Source of the DNA: Neonectria sp. B-13
Taxonomy: Eukaryota; Ascomycota; Sordariomycetes; Hypocreales; Nectriaceae
Direction of reading: 5' to 3'
NCBI GenBank assembly: GCA_002682825.1
Contig: NOKP01000002.1
Coordinates: 2,051,132-2,115,131 of the forward strand
Length of the DNA: 64,000 nt
The notes beneath the pieces are model-generated. The model did not search any database. It was not told the origin of the DNA and saw only the letters and a list, made by a program, of their open reading frames with translations. The position numbers were made by a program, and so were the translations under genes. Shown piece after piece: positions 1 through 11,065 of this stretch; within the stretch, counting starts at the first letter, position 1; each line of letters opens with the position of its first letter.

Positions 1-2307
1 TAGGAAACAATGAGGGTCTTATTCTCAACTATAACCTCAGTACTCCATTCAACTCGGACACGAATGTCACTGCGATTCTTCTGAAGGATGCCATGTCCAA
101 GGCACGGGGCGACTCGGGAAACAGCAATGACGCCGGCCCAAACTATATCGACGGTGGCATGCTCGCCAACGACGCGGAGTTCTTCCTTTATGGCGGTGTC
201 ATCCTGAGAAACGACGAGCTCTACCCTGATCCCGACGCAGATGAGGTCCTCTCATATCAGGCCTATCAGTACGGGCCAGAAAAGGCGACATGGAAACCAA
301 GCTTCAAGAGTTATGAACTCGACAATGACGTGACTCGTTATGTCGCCTACGGAGCAGCTGTCAACGCTCCGTCCGAGAACAAGGCGTGGTACTTCTCCGG
401 CTTGCGGTCTCCGACCTCTGGCACCATCTTTGACAACGCTGTGAACGATACTACCAAGGCCGTCAATGTCTCCAACACGATGATCGAACTCGACATGACT
501 AAACAGATGCGCGAGACCTGGACAAACACAACACTTCCCAAATCCATAAAAGGCCGTTCCAATGCTGAGGCCGTCTGGGTTCCCGTCGGTAAAGAAGGCA
601 TCCTCATCGTGCTGGGTGGTGTGGTGTATCCGGAATGGGCGGGGCGAAGTGGCAAGTCGGCGGATAAGGACGCAAGTGTAAGTCGCATATTTGCATTTTC
701 TTCCCATGCAGTCCGGTGTGCTAACGATCTTGTAGGAGAAAGAAAGCCCGGAGTTCATGAGTACCATTGACATTTACGACGTCGCAAACGACAAGTGGTA
801 CCAGCAGCCGACCGAAGATGGTCCCGGGGCTCGCGCCCGTGGGTGTGCCGTTGTCGCCGCCGCGTCCGACTATTCAAGCTTCAACATCTTCTACTACGGC
901 GGGTTTGACGGCGTCAGTCCGACGGAAGCATTCAGTGATGAGGTCTGGGCGCTCTCGCTCCCGTCTTTTACATGGACAAAGATCAGCGAGGGTAAATCTC
1001 TACACGCCCGTGCGGGCCACAAATGCTTCATGCCGTACGCCGACCAAATGATGGTCTTGGGAGGGTATACTCCTCTGGCTGGGTCTACCATTGCTTGTCT
1101 TGATGGAGGTCCCGTGGTACTCTTCAATGTCACCAGCGGAGAGTGGATGGACTCGTATGATCCGTCCAAGTATGGTGACTACGGCGTCCACGAGAAGATC
1201 CAGTCGAAGATCGGCGGTGATGCTGCGGGTGGTGCAACTGCTACCAAGCCCTCGCCGGATGGTTGGGCCACGTCTGCGCTCGCAAAGGTCTTCGACACGT
1301 CCTACGACACTGATAAGATCACTACGTATTGGCCGTACGCCTCGGCAACCTCCACCAAGCGGCCCGACATCGGCGAGGGCTCGGGGCAAGATGGCGACGA
1401 GGACAACGGCGGCGGCGGCTCCAGCCTCCCGAAGTGGGTTGCCCCAGTACTGGGCGTTGTCCTCGGGCTTATGCTCGTCACGGGCGCCATCGTCGTCTTC
1501 TGTCTCTATCGTCGGCGAAAGATCTTCCGAAATCGGTCAAGTGATTATGGAACTGAGGACGCCGGCATGCGCATCATCTCTTGGATGCGAGGCCAGCCGA
1601 CAGAGAAGGCCCCGACGGTTACGACCTCAGAAGACACGCCGACCAGCCCAGACATGGAAGAAGCGCGGGCCGTTGGGGTGAGGCCTTCCTACGACGTTAC
1701 AACCCCTCCTCATCCCGTCGAGATGGCTGATACTCAGAGGATTGCTGAGTTAGATGGTACGCCAAACGCCTTCCGTGACACTACTTCACAGAGACTAACA
1801 AATATAGATACCTCGCCCCGTCCGGAGCTTCAGGATACGGGCCTCTCCCCGATAGAAATTATCCAGAAACACTCCCACTTCGCTGAACCTAAATCCACCT
1901 CGCTGTCAGATCCCTCTTACAGTTCATTCTCCATGGGCCAGGACCATGCTAGCACTGTCTCCCGCTCCTCCGCGGCAGCGAACAGTGCGGCAGTGGCTCC
2001 CAGCAGCCCAGACGATGCATCTGCACGGGTCACCTCCAACGTATCTGGGGTGTCGGACGCCGAAATCGCGAGGCTCCGGCGTCTGTCCGGCGGCCCAGTC
2101 AGTCCAAGGAGCGATTCTGGCGACATGCCATCCAAAGAGGAGAAAGTCATGTCTGATATGCCCTCGCCGTCTTCTCCGACCCCCGTGTCACCACCGTCTG
2201 CCGGGGAGAACGCGAGCCAAGACTACATATCTGCGAAGTCTGCAGTGAGCCCTTTACGCAAGAGTGTGTTTCTAGAGAGCGAGGAGGATATGGGTAAGGA
2301 GAAATAA
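1..2307 (+). CDS. Kelch-repeat protein with one transmembrane segment (5' partial)
   Basis: The reading frame is already open at the window edge (codons start at base 3), so the N-terminus lies outside. Exons are 3-677 and 736-2307; the intron 678-735 has a GTAAGT donor and a TAG acceptor and joins two frames without loss. The ectodomain has kelch-type blades with Gly-Gly turns (FLYGG, VLGG, YYGG, VLGG near bases 190, 615, 895 and 1050). A single hydrophobic segment follows at about 1435-1509, ending in a basic RRRK stop-transfer. The roughly 260-residue tail is Ser/Pro/Thr-rich and probably cytoplasmic. This matches fungal kelch/galactose-oxidase-like beta-propeller membrane proteins, often proposed as surface or cell-wall-associated; the precise role is unknown. 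A second possible intron (1757-1807) is 51 nt and stop-free, so the tail may exist in two forms. It converges on HGH1. Confidence 0.85.
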
Positions 2308-2708
2308 GTACTTGATCGGGTCGTTTTGTCAACGGCGTTGGAGGACTTGCGATGTGTTCATGACCGGTGGATGTTTGATGATACATGTTAGGCCAGGATA
2401 GTTTGATGGCTAGGTTTCTTCTCAAGTAACGATAATTTAACTAGCATAATGATTATATTCCAAATTCGAGAGAAATGTTCCTACTTCCCAACATGATGAC
2501 CTATGTACTTGACTTTTGTGGACTCTAATTCCCCGCCCCTGTACAGCCTTTTTCGTCTTCCACTCCAATGATCCAGTTACTCCGCCGTGATGTAGCCTTG
2601 TGTCGAACCGCCATGTCGCATCTTTGTGACTGGCGAGTAGCCTGTTGCTAGGCCTAAAAACGGGATTCCTATCCTTTGAGAACTGAATATCTTGGTCAAG
2701 AGGCTCTC
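2308..2708. other. Convergent intergenic spacer
   Basis: This 401-base spacer lies between the stop of the kelch gene and the stop of HGH1. It should hold both 3' ends. I see no coding signal or structured element in it. Confidence 0.6.
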
Positions 2709-3972
2709 TTAAACCTCAACTAGCTCATCATCGTCATCCACCTCCTTCACCTTGCTTTCGGTCTCGGTCTTGTCCTCGTCGGCCTCGTCGTCCTCGTCAG
2801 CCTCGTCACGGGCCAGCACTTGCACCAACCGGTCGCAAGCCTCCTGGACGTCCTCATCTCGGACATGCATGTGAGTCTCGCGGATGATGGGGTACACTTG
2901 AATCTTGCGCATGAGCTCGCGACCTTCGCGCGTCGTTGTCAGCAGCGTCAGCGACTCGACGTGTGTCTGCAAAATTGTGTTGTCCGAGTCACGCTTCTTA
3001 TCCGGGGGCAGCAGCTGCAGGTCCGGTAGCATGGCATTAGTCTCGTCGTCGTCATACTCCTCGCTTCCCATGATGGGAAGGAGGATGTAGGGAAGAATGT
3101 CGATCTCTTCGTCAGAGAGGAGGGACGGGTGGGACCCGATCTCAAAGGCGACGTTCTTGATAGTGCTTGCGACGCCCTTACGTCGGATATCCGACTTGTG
3201 CTCGGTGAAGACCTTGATCTTGGTCAAGGGGAGAACCTTATCGTAATCTTGCGCCTGAAGGAAGTACTTTCGGATCTCGATGTGCTTGGACAGGTCGGCA
3301 AAGACGTAGGCAAGATAGTCGAAATCGGCCTTCTTGTTGTAGGTTCCATCCTGACCCTTGACGAAGAGGTCCATCAGCTGGTTGATGACACTGTCATCCG
3401 AGCCGAGCTTCTCTGGGGCCTTCTGTTTCCTCTTCAGGATATCCTTGAAGCCATCCCACTTCGCAAGGTTGGCGAGAAGCATGGCCAGAAGATTGGCGTT
3501 GGGCTCTTCGGGGTTCTACTCTATGTGTCAGTTGGCGTCCTCGACGGATAGAGATATCAGCCTAGACTTACCACTATGCGTTCAAAAATATTGTCAAGGA
3601 ATTTCTCATCCTTCATCAAGTGCTCGAGGACCTCCTGGTCCCCGGACAAGTTGACCAAAATGTTCACGGCATGTTCAGAAACGTCCTAGATATCTCATGA
3701 GCCAACGGTCTCGCCTTCTTACTTTGCGTCAATTTTCTCACAGGTTTATCATGGAGTAGGACCTTGAGATTCCTAACGGGCAAAAATTCTTCGGCCTTGA
3801 AGAGGGCTGGGTCGGTCGTCGAGTACGGCACGCAGTTTACAATAGCGACCTGGCGGATTTGAGGGTGAGGATGGGCAATGAAGCTCACGAGCTGAACGCA
3901 GCGATCTGGTTAGCAAGGGCTCTATTGCGGGGGTTCACAATGATCGCGTACATCTTCCAGCTCGGTCGGCAT
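2709..3972 (-). CDS. HGH1: Hgh1 family, eEF2 folding cochaperone
   Basis: Exons on the minus strand are 3952-3972, 3742-3891, 3572-3685 and 2709-3515, giving 363 residues. The first exon encodes only MPTELED and continues as LVSFIAHPHPQIRQ, the usual start of fungal Hgh1. The protein is an armadillo-like alpha-solenoid in which the two conserved Hgh1 halves (formerly DUF383/DUF384) can be recognised. It ends in a strongly acidic tail of alternating Asp/Glu runs. In yeast and mammals, Hgh1 bridges eEF2 to the TRiC and Hsp90 chaperone systems in the cytosol; that is known for the family and inferred here. All four exons join in phase 0. The gene shares an 814-bp divergent promoter with ENP1, another translation-machinery gene. 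Confidence 0.9.
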
Positions 3973-4786
3973 CTTGTCTGTGAGTGCGCTGGGCCAAGGG
4001 ACGTCGTGTGGTGCGGGCGACAGGATTGGAAGAATTTTGAATATGACGATGGAGGGGCATTTCGGTTCGTAGTGGGTTGGTGGGGTCGCCGCCTGAAGTC
4101 ATCGCTGCTTCGGTGGGTTTCAGTGTCATTGGCTGACCCACTAGGGGTCTACTTTGGGCATCATGGTGGCGGGGGGATTTGTAACGCGAAACGTCGATGA
4201 AGGGATCAACCGCGACGTCTAACATTTCAAGGACTGAGATGGAATGGGGAAGAAATATTCAAGATAATTCGTGTTTCTTTTATTTTCTTCTGGCTTATAT
4301 ACCTGATATATTCAGGTACCTCGCCTGGGCAAATTGTCACTCAAACAACTTATCTTGGTAAGCCGTTCAAGGCTCACGTGCTAAGACGTCGGCATCAAGT
4401 CTATGTAATCACGTATCTAGGCACTTCAAGCAGTAGGCTGATTTAACATCAGTGGATTCCAAGGCCGACTTCTGATCCTTCGAACTTTCTGTAATCAAAC
4501 ATGCCTTCAGAGTATACAAAGTCGCTCGTGTGAGAGGGATGCATCGTCCTGATTGGAATTCAACGACGGAACCATTGGCCGAGTACCGTGCTAATTAGTG
4601 GTTGAGCGGAAAATCGGCGGAAAATTACCGAGGGCGGTGAGACACATTTTCTTTTCCAACCCATGCACTAGTCCCCATTTAGGAGGAGGGGTGGTCTATC
4701 GATAAGGCACAAAATTTTGAAAATCTATCGGCTCCGCTATCTCGACGCCCACATTGTGTATGTCCAACCCATTCAATAAGCCCAAA
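3973..4786. promoter_or_regulatory. Shared divergent promoter of HGH1 and ENP1
   Basis: This 814-base region separates the two start codons. It contains a CACGTG core near 4376 and an A/T-rich AAAATTTTGAAAAT stretch 76 bp before the ENP1 start. No other coding sequence is supported. Confidence 0.5.
4711..4724 (+). promoter_or_regulatory. RRPE-like element upstream of ENP1
   Basis: AAAATTTTGAAAAT lies about 75 bp before the ENP1 start. It resembles the ribosomal RNA processing element (core AAAAATTTT) of yeast ribosome-biogenesis promoters. The match is short and A/T-rich, so chance is a real possibility. Confidence 0.3.
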
Positions 4787-6288
4787 ATGCCCAAGGCTAC
4801 AACTCCCACCGCGGCGCGAAACACCCGACGCCATAATCCTCTCGAGGATGATATCGTGGCCACTGGAGTTCTCCGGGAAAAGCCTTCCAAGAAGCGATCC
4901 AAGGGCAGCGACAATGAGGAGGAAAACTTCGTCGACTCCCGCGCGTCCAGGAACATTCTTCGGATAGGTCGCGAGTTGGCCGAGGAGGACAACGCAGAGC
5001 GCGCTGTACCCAAGCCAACCATTGACAACTTCGGTTACGACTCGCGATTTGATGACGAGGTCGACGAGGAAAACAAGATTTACGACAATGACGAAGTCTG
5101 GGGCGATGACGATGAGGTTGTTGAGGAAATCGAGGTCGATCCCAACGACCTCGAGATGTACCAAAAGTTTATGCCAGACGAGGAAGACGACCTGCTGAAG
5201 CATGGCTGGGACCTCAAGCCCTCAGGCGAGGAGGAGGGCGATTCTATCAACCTTGCGGATTTGATCTTGGAGAAGATTGCCGCACACGAGGCTGCAGAGG
5301 CAAGACGGGACCACATGCCCGCCGCGCCCGATGATGACTACGAGCTGCCTCCCAAGGTTATCGAGGTCTACACCAAGTAAGTCCCTATACTGTACGACAG
5401 TAAACCATTCTAACATTATGTAGGATCGGCCAAATCCTCTCTCGATACAAGTCCGGCCCTCTGCCGAAGCCCTTCAAGATCCTTCCTACAATTCCCCACT
5501 GGGAGGACATCCTCGAGATCACCAAGCCAGAAAGTTGGTCCACCAATGCCTGCTATCAGGCCACGAGGATCTTTGTCTCCAGCAAGCCGTACGTGGTCCA
5601 GCGGTTCCTCGAGATGGTCATCCTTGACCGAGTCCGCGAGGACATCTATGAGACCAAGAAGCTCAACGTCCACCTCTTCAACGCGCTCAAGAAGGGTCTG
5701 TACAAGCCGGCCGCCTTTTTCAAAGGCTTCTTGTTCCCCCTTGTTGGCAGTGGAACGTGTACACTGCGCGAGGCTCATATCATATCGGCGGTTCTTGCCA
5801 GGGTGTCTGTCCCAGTCCTGCACTCTGCTGCAGCCTTGAAGGGACTCTGCGACATTGCTGCTCAGGAGGCTTCTCAGGGCACTGAGGGCGGCGGTGCAAC
5901 AAACATCTTCATCAAGACGCTGCTGGAGAAGAAGTACGCCCTGCCGTACCAGGTTATCGATGCGCTTGTCTTTCACTTCATGCGATTCCGCAACGAGGAC
6001 CCGGCCTCTGTTCAGCATGGCGATGCGATGGCGGGTGTCGAAGGAGATGCCAAGACCAAGCTGCCTGTCATTTGGCACCAAAGTCTATTGGCATTTGCTC
6101 AGCGGTACAAGGGCGACATCACAGAGGACCAGCGTGAGTCGCTAATGGATCTTCTCCTAACCCATGGTCACTCGGCCATTGGACCCGAAGTGAGGAGGGA
6201 GCTCCTGGCTGGAAGAGGTCGCGGTGTGCCACTGGAGTCTCAAGGACCGGCCCTGGACGGCGACGACACCATGGCCATTGACTCGTGA
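4787..6288 (+). CDS. ENP1: Bystin / Enp1, 40S ribosomal subunit assembly factor
   Basis: Exons are 4787-5376 and 5424-6288, joined through a 47-nt intron (GTAAGT donor, TAG acceptor) within the Lys codon of VYTK-IGQIL. The product is 484 residues, close to yeast Enp1 (483). The N-terminal 200 residues are basic then acidic. They lead into the bystin domain, with recognisable stretches such as YKSGPLPKPFKILP and HLFNALKKGLYKPAAFFKG. I chose the ATG at 4787 (MPKATTP) over the in-frame ATG at 4754. It has A at -3, and family members start with MPKA followed by a basic RHNPL segment. Enp1 is a nucleolar/cytoplasmic component of pre-40S particles needed for 18S rRNA processing and export (established for the family). 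Confidence 0.95.
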
Positions 6289-7049
6289 GGCACGGCTAGG
6301 GTCGCCTAAATGAATCAATTTCTTAATGATGGCACAGACGGCGTTTGGCGCACTAGGCTGATGGTTTGAGACCGGTCCGACTCGAGATCACATAGATTGA
6401 CTCTGTTAGAAACGGGGCAGGCCCAATTCGATACCAAAATTTATGAAGTTTGCTTCCCGTCGGAAGCATCAAACTCGAGACACCACGTCGCTGGCGCCTG
6501 CCGGAATGTGAATTCTTCAGGATAATAGCAAGGTTTTGCTCTGTGGTTAAAAAGGGAACTCCATCGTCAGGTCTTGCCTTGGTAAAAAGTGTATGCCATC
6601 TGTCCGTGCATGTCTCGCCATCAACCATCGTCCTACAGATCCACACCACCTAGAACCTACATCCTCAAAAACGGTCACTTCTCCTTTTCTTTTCTTGTAT
6701 TCCCTTTCCTCTGGAGTCTTGGTATACACTCGCCAGTGCCAGTCTCCACCGCTCCGAGCCGCGTCGTTCCGTGTCGACTAAAACCTTGTCAGGCCTATAA
6801 TGCAACCCGCTTGGCGGGCACAATGTCCACATCGACAAGGTCCTTCCCAAATACAACTCTACGATTTAATATCCTAGACACGAGTGACATCAGGTAACGC
6901 ATCTGGCGATGTTTTGGACGAAGGCCGTGCTAAATCGCAACAGCTATTTCAACCTTCCTTCCCGGTCCACTACTACACCCTTCATCTCCGTATCTCTTCC
7001 GTCGCCGCGTTTCGACAACGCAATTCATAGTGATACATCCTCACATATC
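6289..7049. other. Spacer upstream of the interrupted gene
   Basis: These 761 bases lie between the ENP1 stop and the first ATG of the next conserved frame. An in-frame extension from 6909 exists but is low-complexity (Ser/Thr/Pro) and is more likely leader than protein. There are pyrimidine-rich tracts at 6670-6715. No RNA gene is seen. Confidence 0.5.
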
Positions 7050-8562
7050 ATGCCAAAGAATAATTCCGTGAATACGTCGTCCTCGACAAACCCGACACTC
7101 CATGGAACCGGCAGTGGTGCTGGGCGATCACATTTCGGGGTTGACCCGCCCCGCCCCCCTCGTGATGGATTCGAGTAGGTCTGGTTCCCCGAGGGATATT
7201 GGGCGGAACGCCTACTCATAATGCCGCGTAAGAGCACTTCCAGCAGCCGCTTTTAGAGATGGCGTGCCCGCTCGACCAAGTCGGCCAGCGGGTCGGATGC
7301 TCGTGACACATCTTATGCGTCCCCAACAACCTCTTCATCTGGGCCCCGTCCGCTCTTCAAGGTCTTTGAACAGCAACCGGAACAACCGTGTAGCCCCTAT
7401 GTATCAGAATCCGCCCACGTCCTTTCATTACAGCATCCGTCCACCACCACCACCATACCGGAGCGGCTCCATGACAGTCGCTCAATATCCCCCGGTACGA
7501 GCAACAAGAGGTCTTCGATTGCATCCTTGAAGCCATCTCAACCTCGTCTTGGAGGGTCGACATTCCCATCTCTGCACTCTGTCAGTAGAGAGGGATACTG
7601 TGTTAAAGGGAGGAGGGGCATCGGGTCCAAGTTGAAGTCGCGGGCCCTCAAAGAGGCAAGCAACTAGGATTCATAATAATTCAGAAAGATGCAATGCTGA
7701 CGGCACGCAGGCATGCATCGGGCCACCAATACCTGAGCATGACCATTTCCATGCAACAACACATGGAATCGAGGGCCACCAGACGTTGCATCATCTAGCC
7801 AAAGCAGGGACCTGGTTCAAAGATGAGTCTGGCAAAGCCAAGCTAAGACGCAAACTCTTTGGCAAGGCTCCATGGTATCGGAAGGAGTCGGGAGACTCTT
7901 TCAGCACTGTCGCCAGCTCCTTGCGGGAAGTCCTTAGAGGTGAAACTCCGCCTCCCACACCGTTGTCGGGTCACTCTCCTTGTACGTTTCTTGCGTATAC
8001 TCCAATGTTTCCAGAGGCTAACGGTCACTACCACAGTCAGTGAGAAGTACACCAACAGTCAATTTCCCGGTGGAGTAAGTGCAGATGGTTGTTTTCACGC
8101 AGCTCCTCTTTCTTCAGTCCTCTCATGTCCGCTTCCGAGCAATACTAACACTAGGTTTAGGAAGCGGTTCGTGTCAAGACTCCACCACTTAGTGAGTACA
8201 CTGCCGATGGTCGACCCCGTGCATTCTTCACATCGATGACGCCGCCCACCATCGACGGTGCTGGGCCTCCTTCGCCCGCTCCATCGCCCGCATCTCCCTC
8301 GACAAGCAGCTCACGCCGTATCAGACATCGCCAAAGCCTAGCGCCGCAAGCGCGCGAGTGGTGGGAGCGTTTACCGCAGAAACCTAGCCGCCGAGATCCT
8401 TACAACCATACGGCGGCTTTCGATTTTCAGATCCCCGAGCATCTCCCAAACAGCCCTATGTGCCCAACCAATGCAAAACACCGGAGCGGTGGTACTGGGT
8501 TATGTGTGTATCACGGGCGGAGGAGGGCTCCTTCATACCTGAAAGACATGGCCATCGCGTAA
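7050..8562 (+). pseudogene. Conserved fungal protein of unknown function, interrupted by two in-frame stops
   Basis: The reconstructed exons are 7050-7655, 7711-7981, 8037-8074 and 8161-8562, which would encode about 438 residues. Two stops fall in frame inside exon 1: TAG at 7176-7178 and TAG at 7254-7256. The first lies between RDGFE and VWFPEGYWAER, a segment I recall as DGFEWVWFPEGYWAER in related fungi, so it replaces a Trp codon (TGG to TAG). Downstream the frame stays open, keeps coherent splice joins and ends with conserved-looking EHLPNSPMCP, HRSGGTG and CVYHGR. Both stops could arise by C-to-T change at CpA (on one strand or the other), the preferred RIP context. The first intron would be GC-AG (GAG|GCAAGC, CGCAG). 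Alternatives are a sequencing error, or a shorter protein starting downstream. An 82-nt intron at 7175-7256 would remove both stops but shifts the frame. Function unknown. Confidence 0.6.
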
Positions 8563-8844
8563 AAGAATTCGGATGGGTCCCAGCCAAGCCTTCCCACATG
8601 AGAGAGACTGAGTGGAGATAAATAATGGGATCAAATTTATTCAATGTAAATCCTCCGGTCCCCTACCAACACTGTTTCAAACCACAATTACGTACCAACC
8701 AATGCTCCTAAATTCAACGCTCACTTCTAGTAGGAAGGGTATTTGTATACATGTCGCACAAGATTATTGCGATCCAGGGCTGTCAAAGTCGAGCTCTCGA
8801 ATCAATCCACAGATGCCTAATCGAAGCACATAATGCACCTGTTT

Positions 8845-11065
8845 CTAAGCGTGTGTCTCGGAAACCTGGGTGCGGTTGCTGGTCGGCTTGTGGGAGTCTG
8901 TGCTATCCGACGCAGGGATAACGGAATCGTACTCGTGCTTTGGTTTCTGGAAGAAGGACTGGCTGCGCTTAAAGAACAGCGGGGGTGGGTTGCGGACGTG
9001 GGTGATGAACAGGACGAGGACCCATACAAGGCAGATGGTGGGCAGCAGCCAGGGGCTGTTCTTGTAGTTGTTGGAGCGTGTCTGGTTGTAGTATAAAAGG
9101 GATACCAGGCTCATGCCGACACCGAGGCCGAGGAAGAGGCCGGTACGGACAATGCTCCACTTCCGCCAGGGCTTGGTGCGGGCGACGATAGTGAGGAAGG
9201 TCATGAGGATGAGGGTGACTCCGGCGGCGACATACGCGTATCGGAACTACACAACTGGGTTAGAATGCGGTGTTAGATGGAGAACAGGGAAAGGGACTCA
9301 CCACGAGGTCGAAGCGCTCCCACATCTGCTCGTTGACCTTGGACTCGAGGCCAGTCTCGTCAATGTTCTTGTTCGCCTTGTCCGTTGCAACATCCTCGAC
9401 GAGATCAATGCCAAAGGTCTCGAGCAGTGAGTTCTCCATGGACGTGGTCATATCGTAGAAGTAGGTGTAGAAGATGTTGTAATCATCCTCGTCAGGCGCG
9501 TCCTTGTCAAGGCCGGTCTCGGCCCATTTGGCGACTTGCGGCCAGAAGCTGTCCGAGATGGTGGATATGTTTCCGATCGCCCACTCGACGTTCGTCCAAG
9601 TGGCAGAGTACTTTGGCGGATAGTCCTTGAAGAACTTGTTGATCACATCAGTCAAGCTATTGATCACATCGATGGTAGTTGACTTTGCAAGCGCCTCAGA
9701 GCTGTCAAAGACTGAATCGAAAGACATGTTGTTAATGGCGTCCATGATCTTAGACCAGATGATGAACTGCGTGAAACCCTGCATGAAGAGGACCATAGCA
9801 AGGTGGAACGGGAAGTGCAGGATACTCCACAACTGCTGGCGGAAGGTGGGCAGGTACGAGGTCTTGATCCAGTCGAAGTAGATGAGGAAGACACAGTAGA
9901 TTGTGGTGGCAGCAGCGGTAACGATTCCGATAGTCTGAGAGTCTGGCAAACAGTTAGCTGTGGTTCCAGGGAGATTAGCAGATAGACTTACCCCAGGCGT
10001 CTGGGCTCTTTACGATGGTCACTACGTTCTGGGCCACGATGACCACACCATCGCCCAAGAAGAGAACCGTCATAGTACTCATACGCTTCATCAAGTGCGT
10101 GCCAGTGAGGCTAAGCACAGGAAAAACGACGGCGAGAATGAAGGTGATGATAATCTCAGCAGCTCCCAGGACATACCAGGCGAGGTAGACCTGGCTGTTT
10201 CCCTTCCTGAAGCGGAACGTAATACCCAGGTAGATCATGGAGGCGGCAAAGTTCAAGCCAATCTGCAGAAACATCGACATTCTCGGCTTCTTGTACTTTC
10301 GGATGTGCCAAAGGATGCTAGCGTATTCGACAGAAAGGCAGAAACGCGAGACACACAGAATGAGGGCTAACGGGGAAATTATCAGCTTGTGCCAACCACA
10401 TGACAAGGCATCGGATTACTCACACATGGTTCTCATTGTCTGCAAGTTCTGTTCGGCGGGCTTGAAGTTGGGAGCAACCACAGCAAAACCGATCATGACA
10501 CCGAGGTGGACAGCTCTCGCCAATCGCTCTGTTTCTGGTCAGTACAGGCCTGCGTAGTAGGTGGAAGCCGGGGTAGTCCTTACCGAAAAGGCTGTCCGTC
10601 ACGAAACGGACATCGTAAAGGCTGACAGAGAGCCATGTCATCCACAGGATACTTTCGGCGCATTAGCAAGTATTCAGGGCGGCGGCAGGATTGTAGAACA
10701 GGTCGCACCTGAAGTATCCAACGTAGGCCTTGAACCGGTCTTGGCTGTTGACACCCTGGGTCTGGGAGAAGACAGTGTAGTTGGCGGCGAAAAGCAGGTC
10801 GAAGAAAAGCTCGAGAAGACTGGCATCCTCGTGCTGTGAGGTGTTAGTATCACACAACATCGCTTGATAGGGACAGTGAACAAACCTTCTGGAACTGGGG
10901 AGTGTCGTGGGCAAAACGGTCACCGAAGAGGGCCAGGTCGGGAGTGCTTCCTCTGTCGTTTGTGAGCGGCAGAGAATCGGTTCGCTCGGTGAGGACAGGG
11001 CTCTTGAGAAGCTGAAGCTTCTCAGCGACAACCTGCTCAACGGTTCGGTGGTCTTCCGTGGCCAT
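8845..11065 (-). CDS. LtrA-like multi-pass membrane protein
   Basis: Seven exons on the minus strand: 10886-11065, 10709-10833, 10584-10651, 10424-10528, 9992-10366, 9302-9942 and 8845-9246, giving 631 residues with every junction in phase. After a 60-residue polar N-terminus comes LLELFFDLLFAANYTVFSQ, the typical start of the family named after bacterial low-temperature-requirement protein LtrA. Many hydrophobic segments follow (for example MIGFAVVAP, YVLGAAEIIITFILAVVF, TIYCVFLIYF). A large hydrophilic loop encoded at about 9330-9700 separates the two membrane halves. Fungal members of this family are widespread, but their substrate is unknown; a transport or sensing role is only inference. 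The start is the single ATG at 11065; an in-frame extension upstream lacks an ATG. Confidence 0.8.

Noticed and set aside
7175..7256. An 82-nt intron that would remove both stops from the interrupted gene
   Set aside because: Donor GTAGGT and acceptor TTTTAG exist, but removal shifts the frame away from the conserved downstream reading and deletes VWFPEGYWAER.
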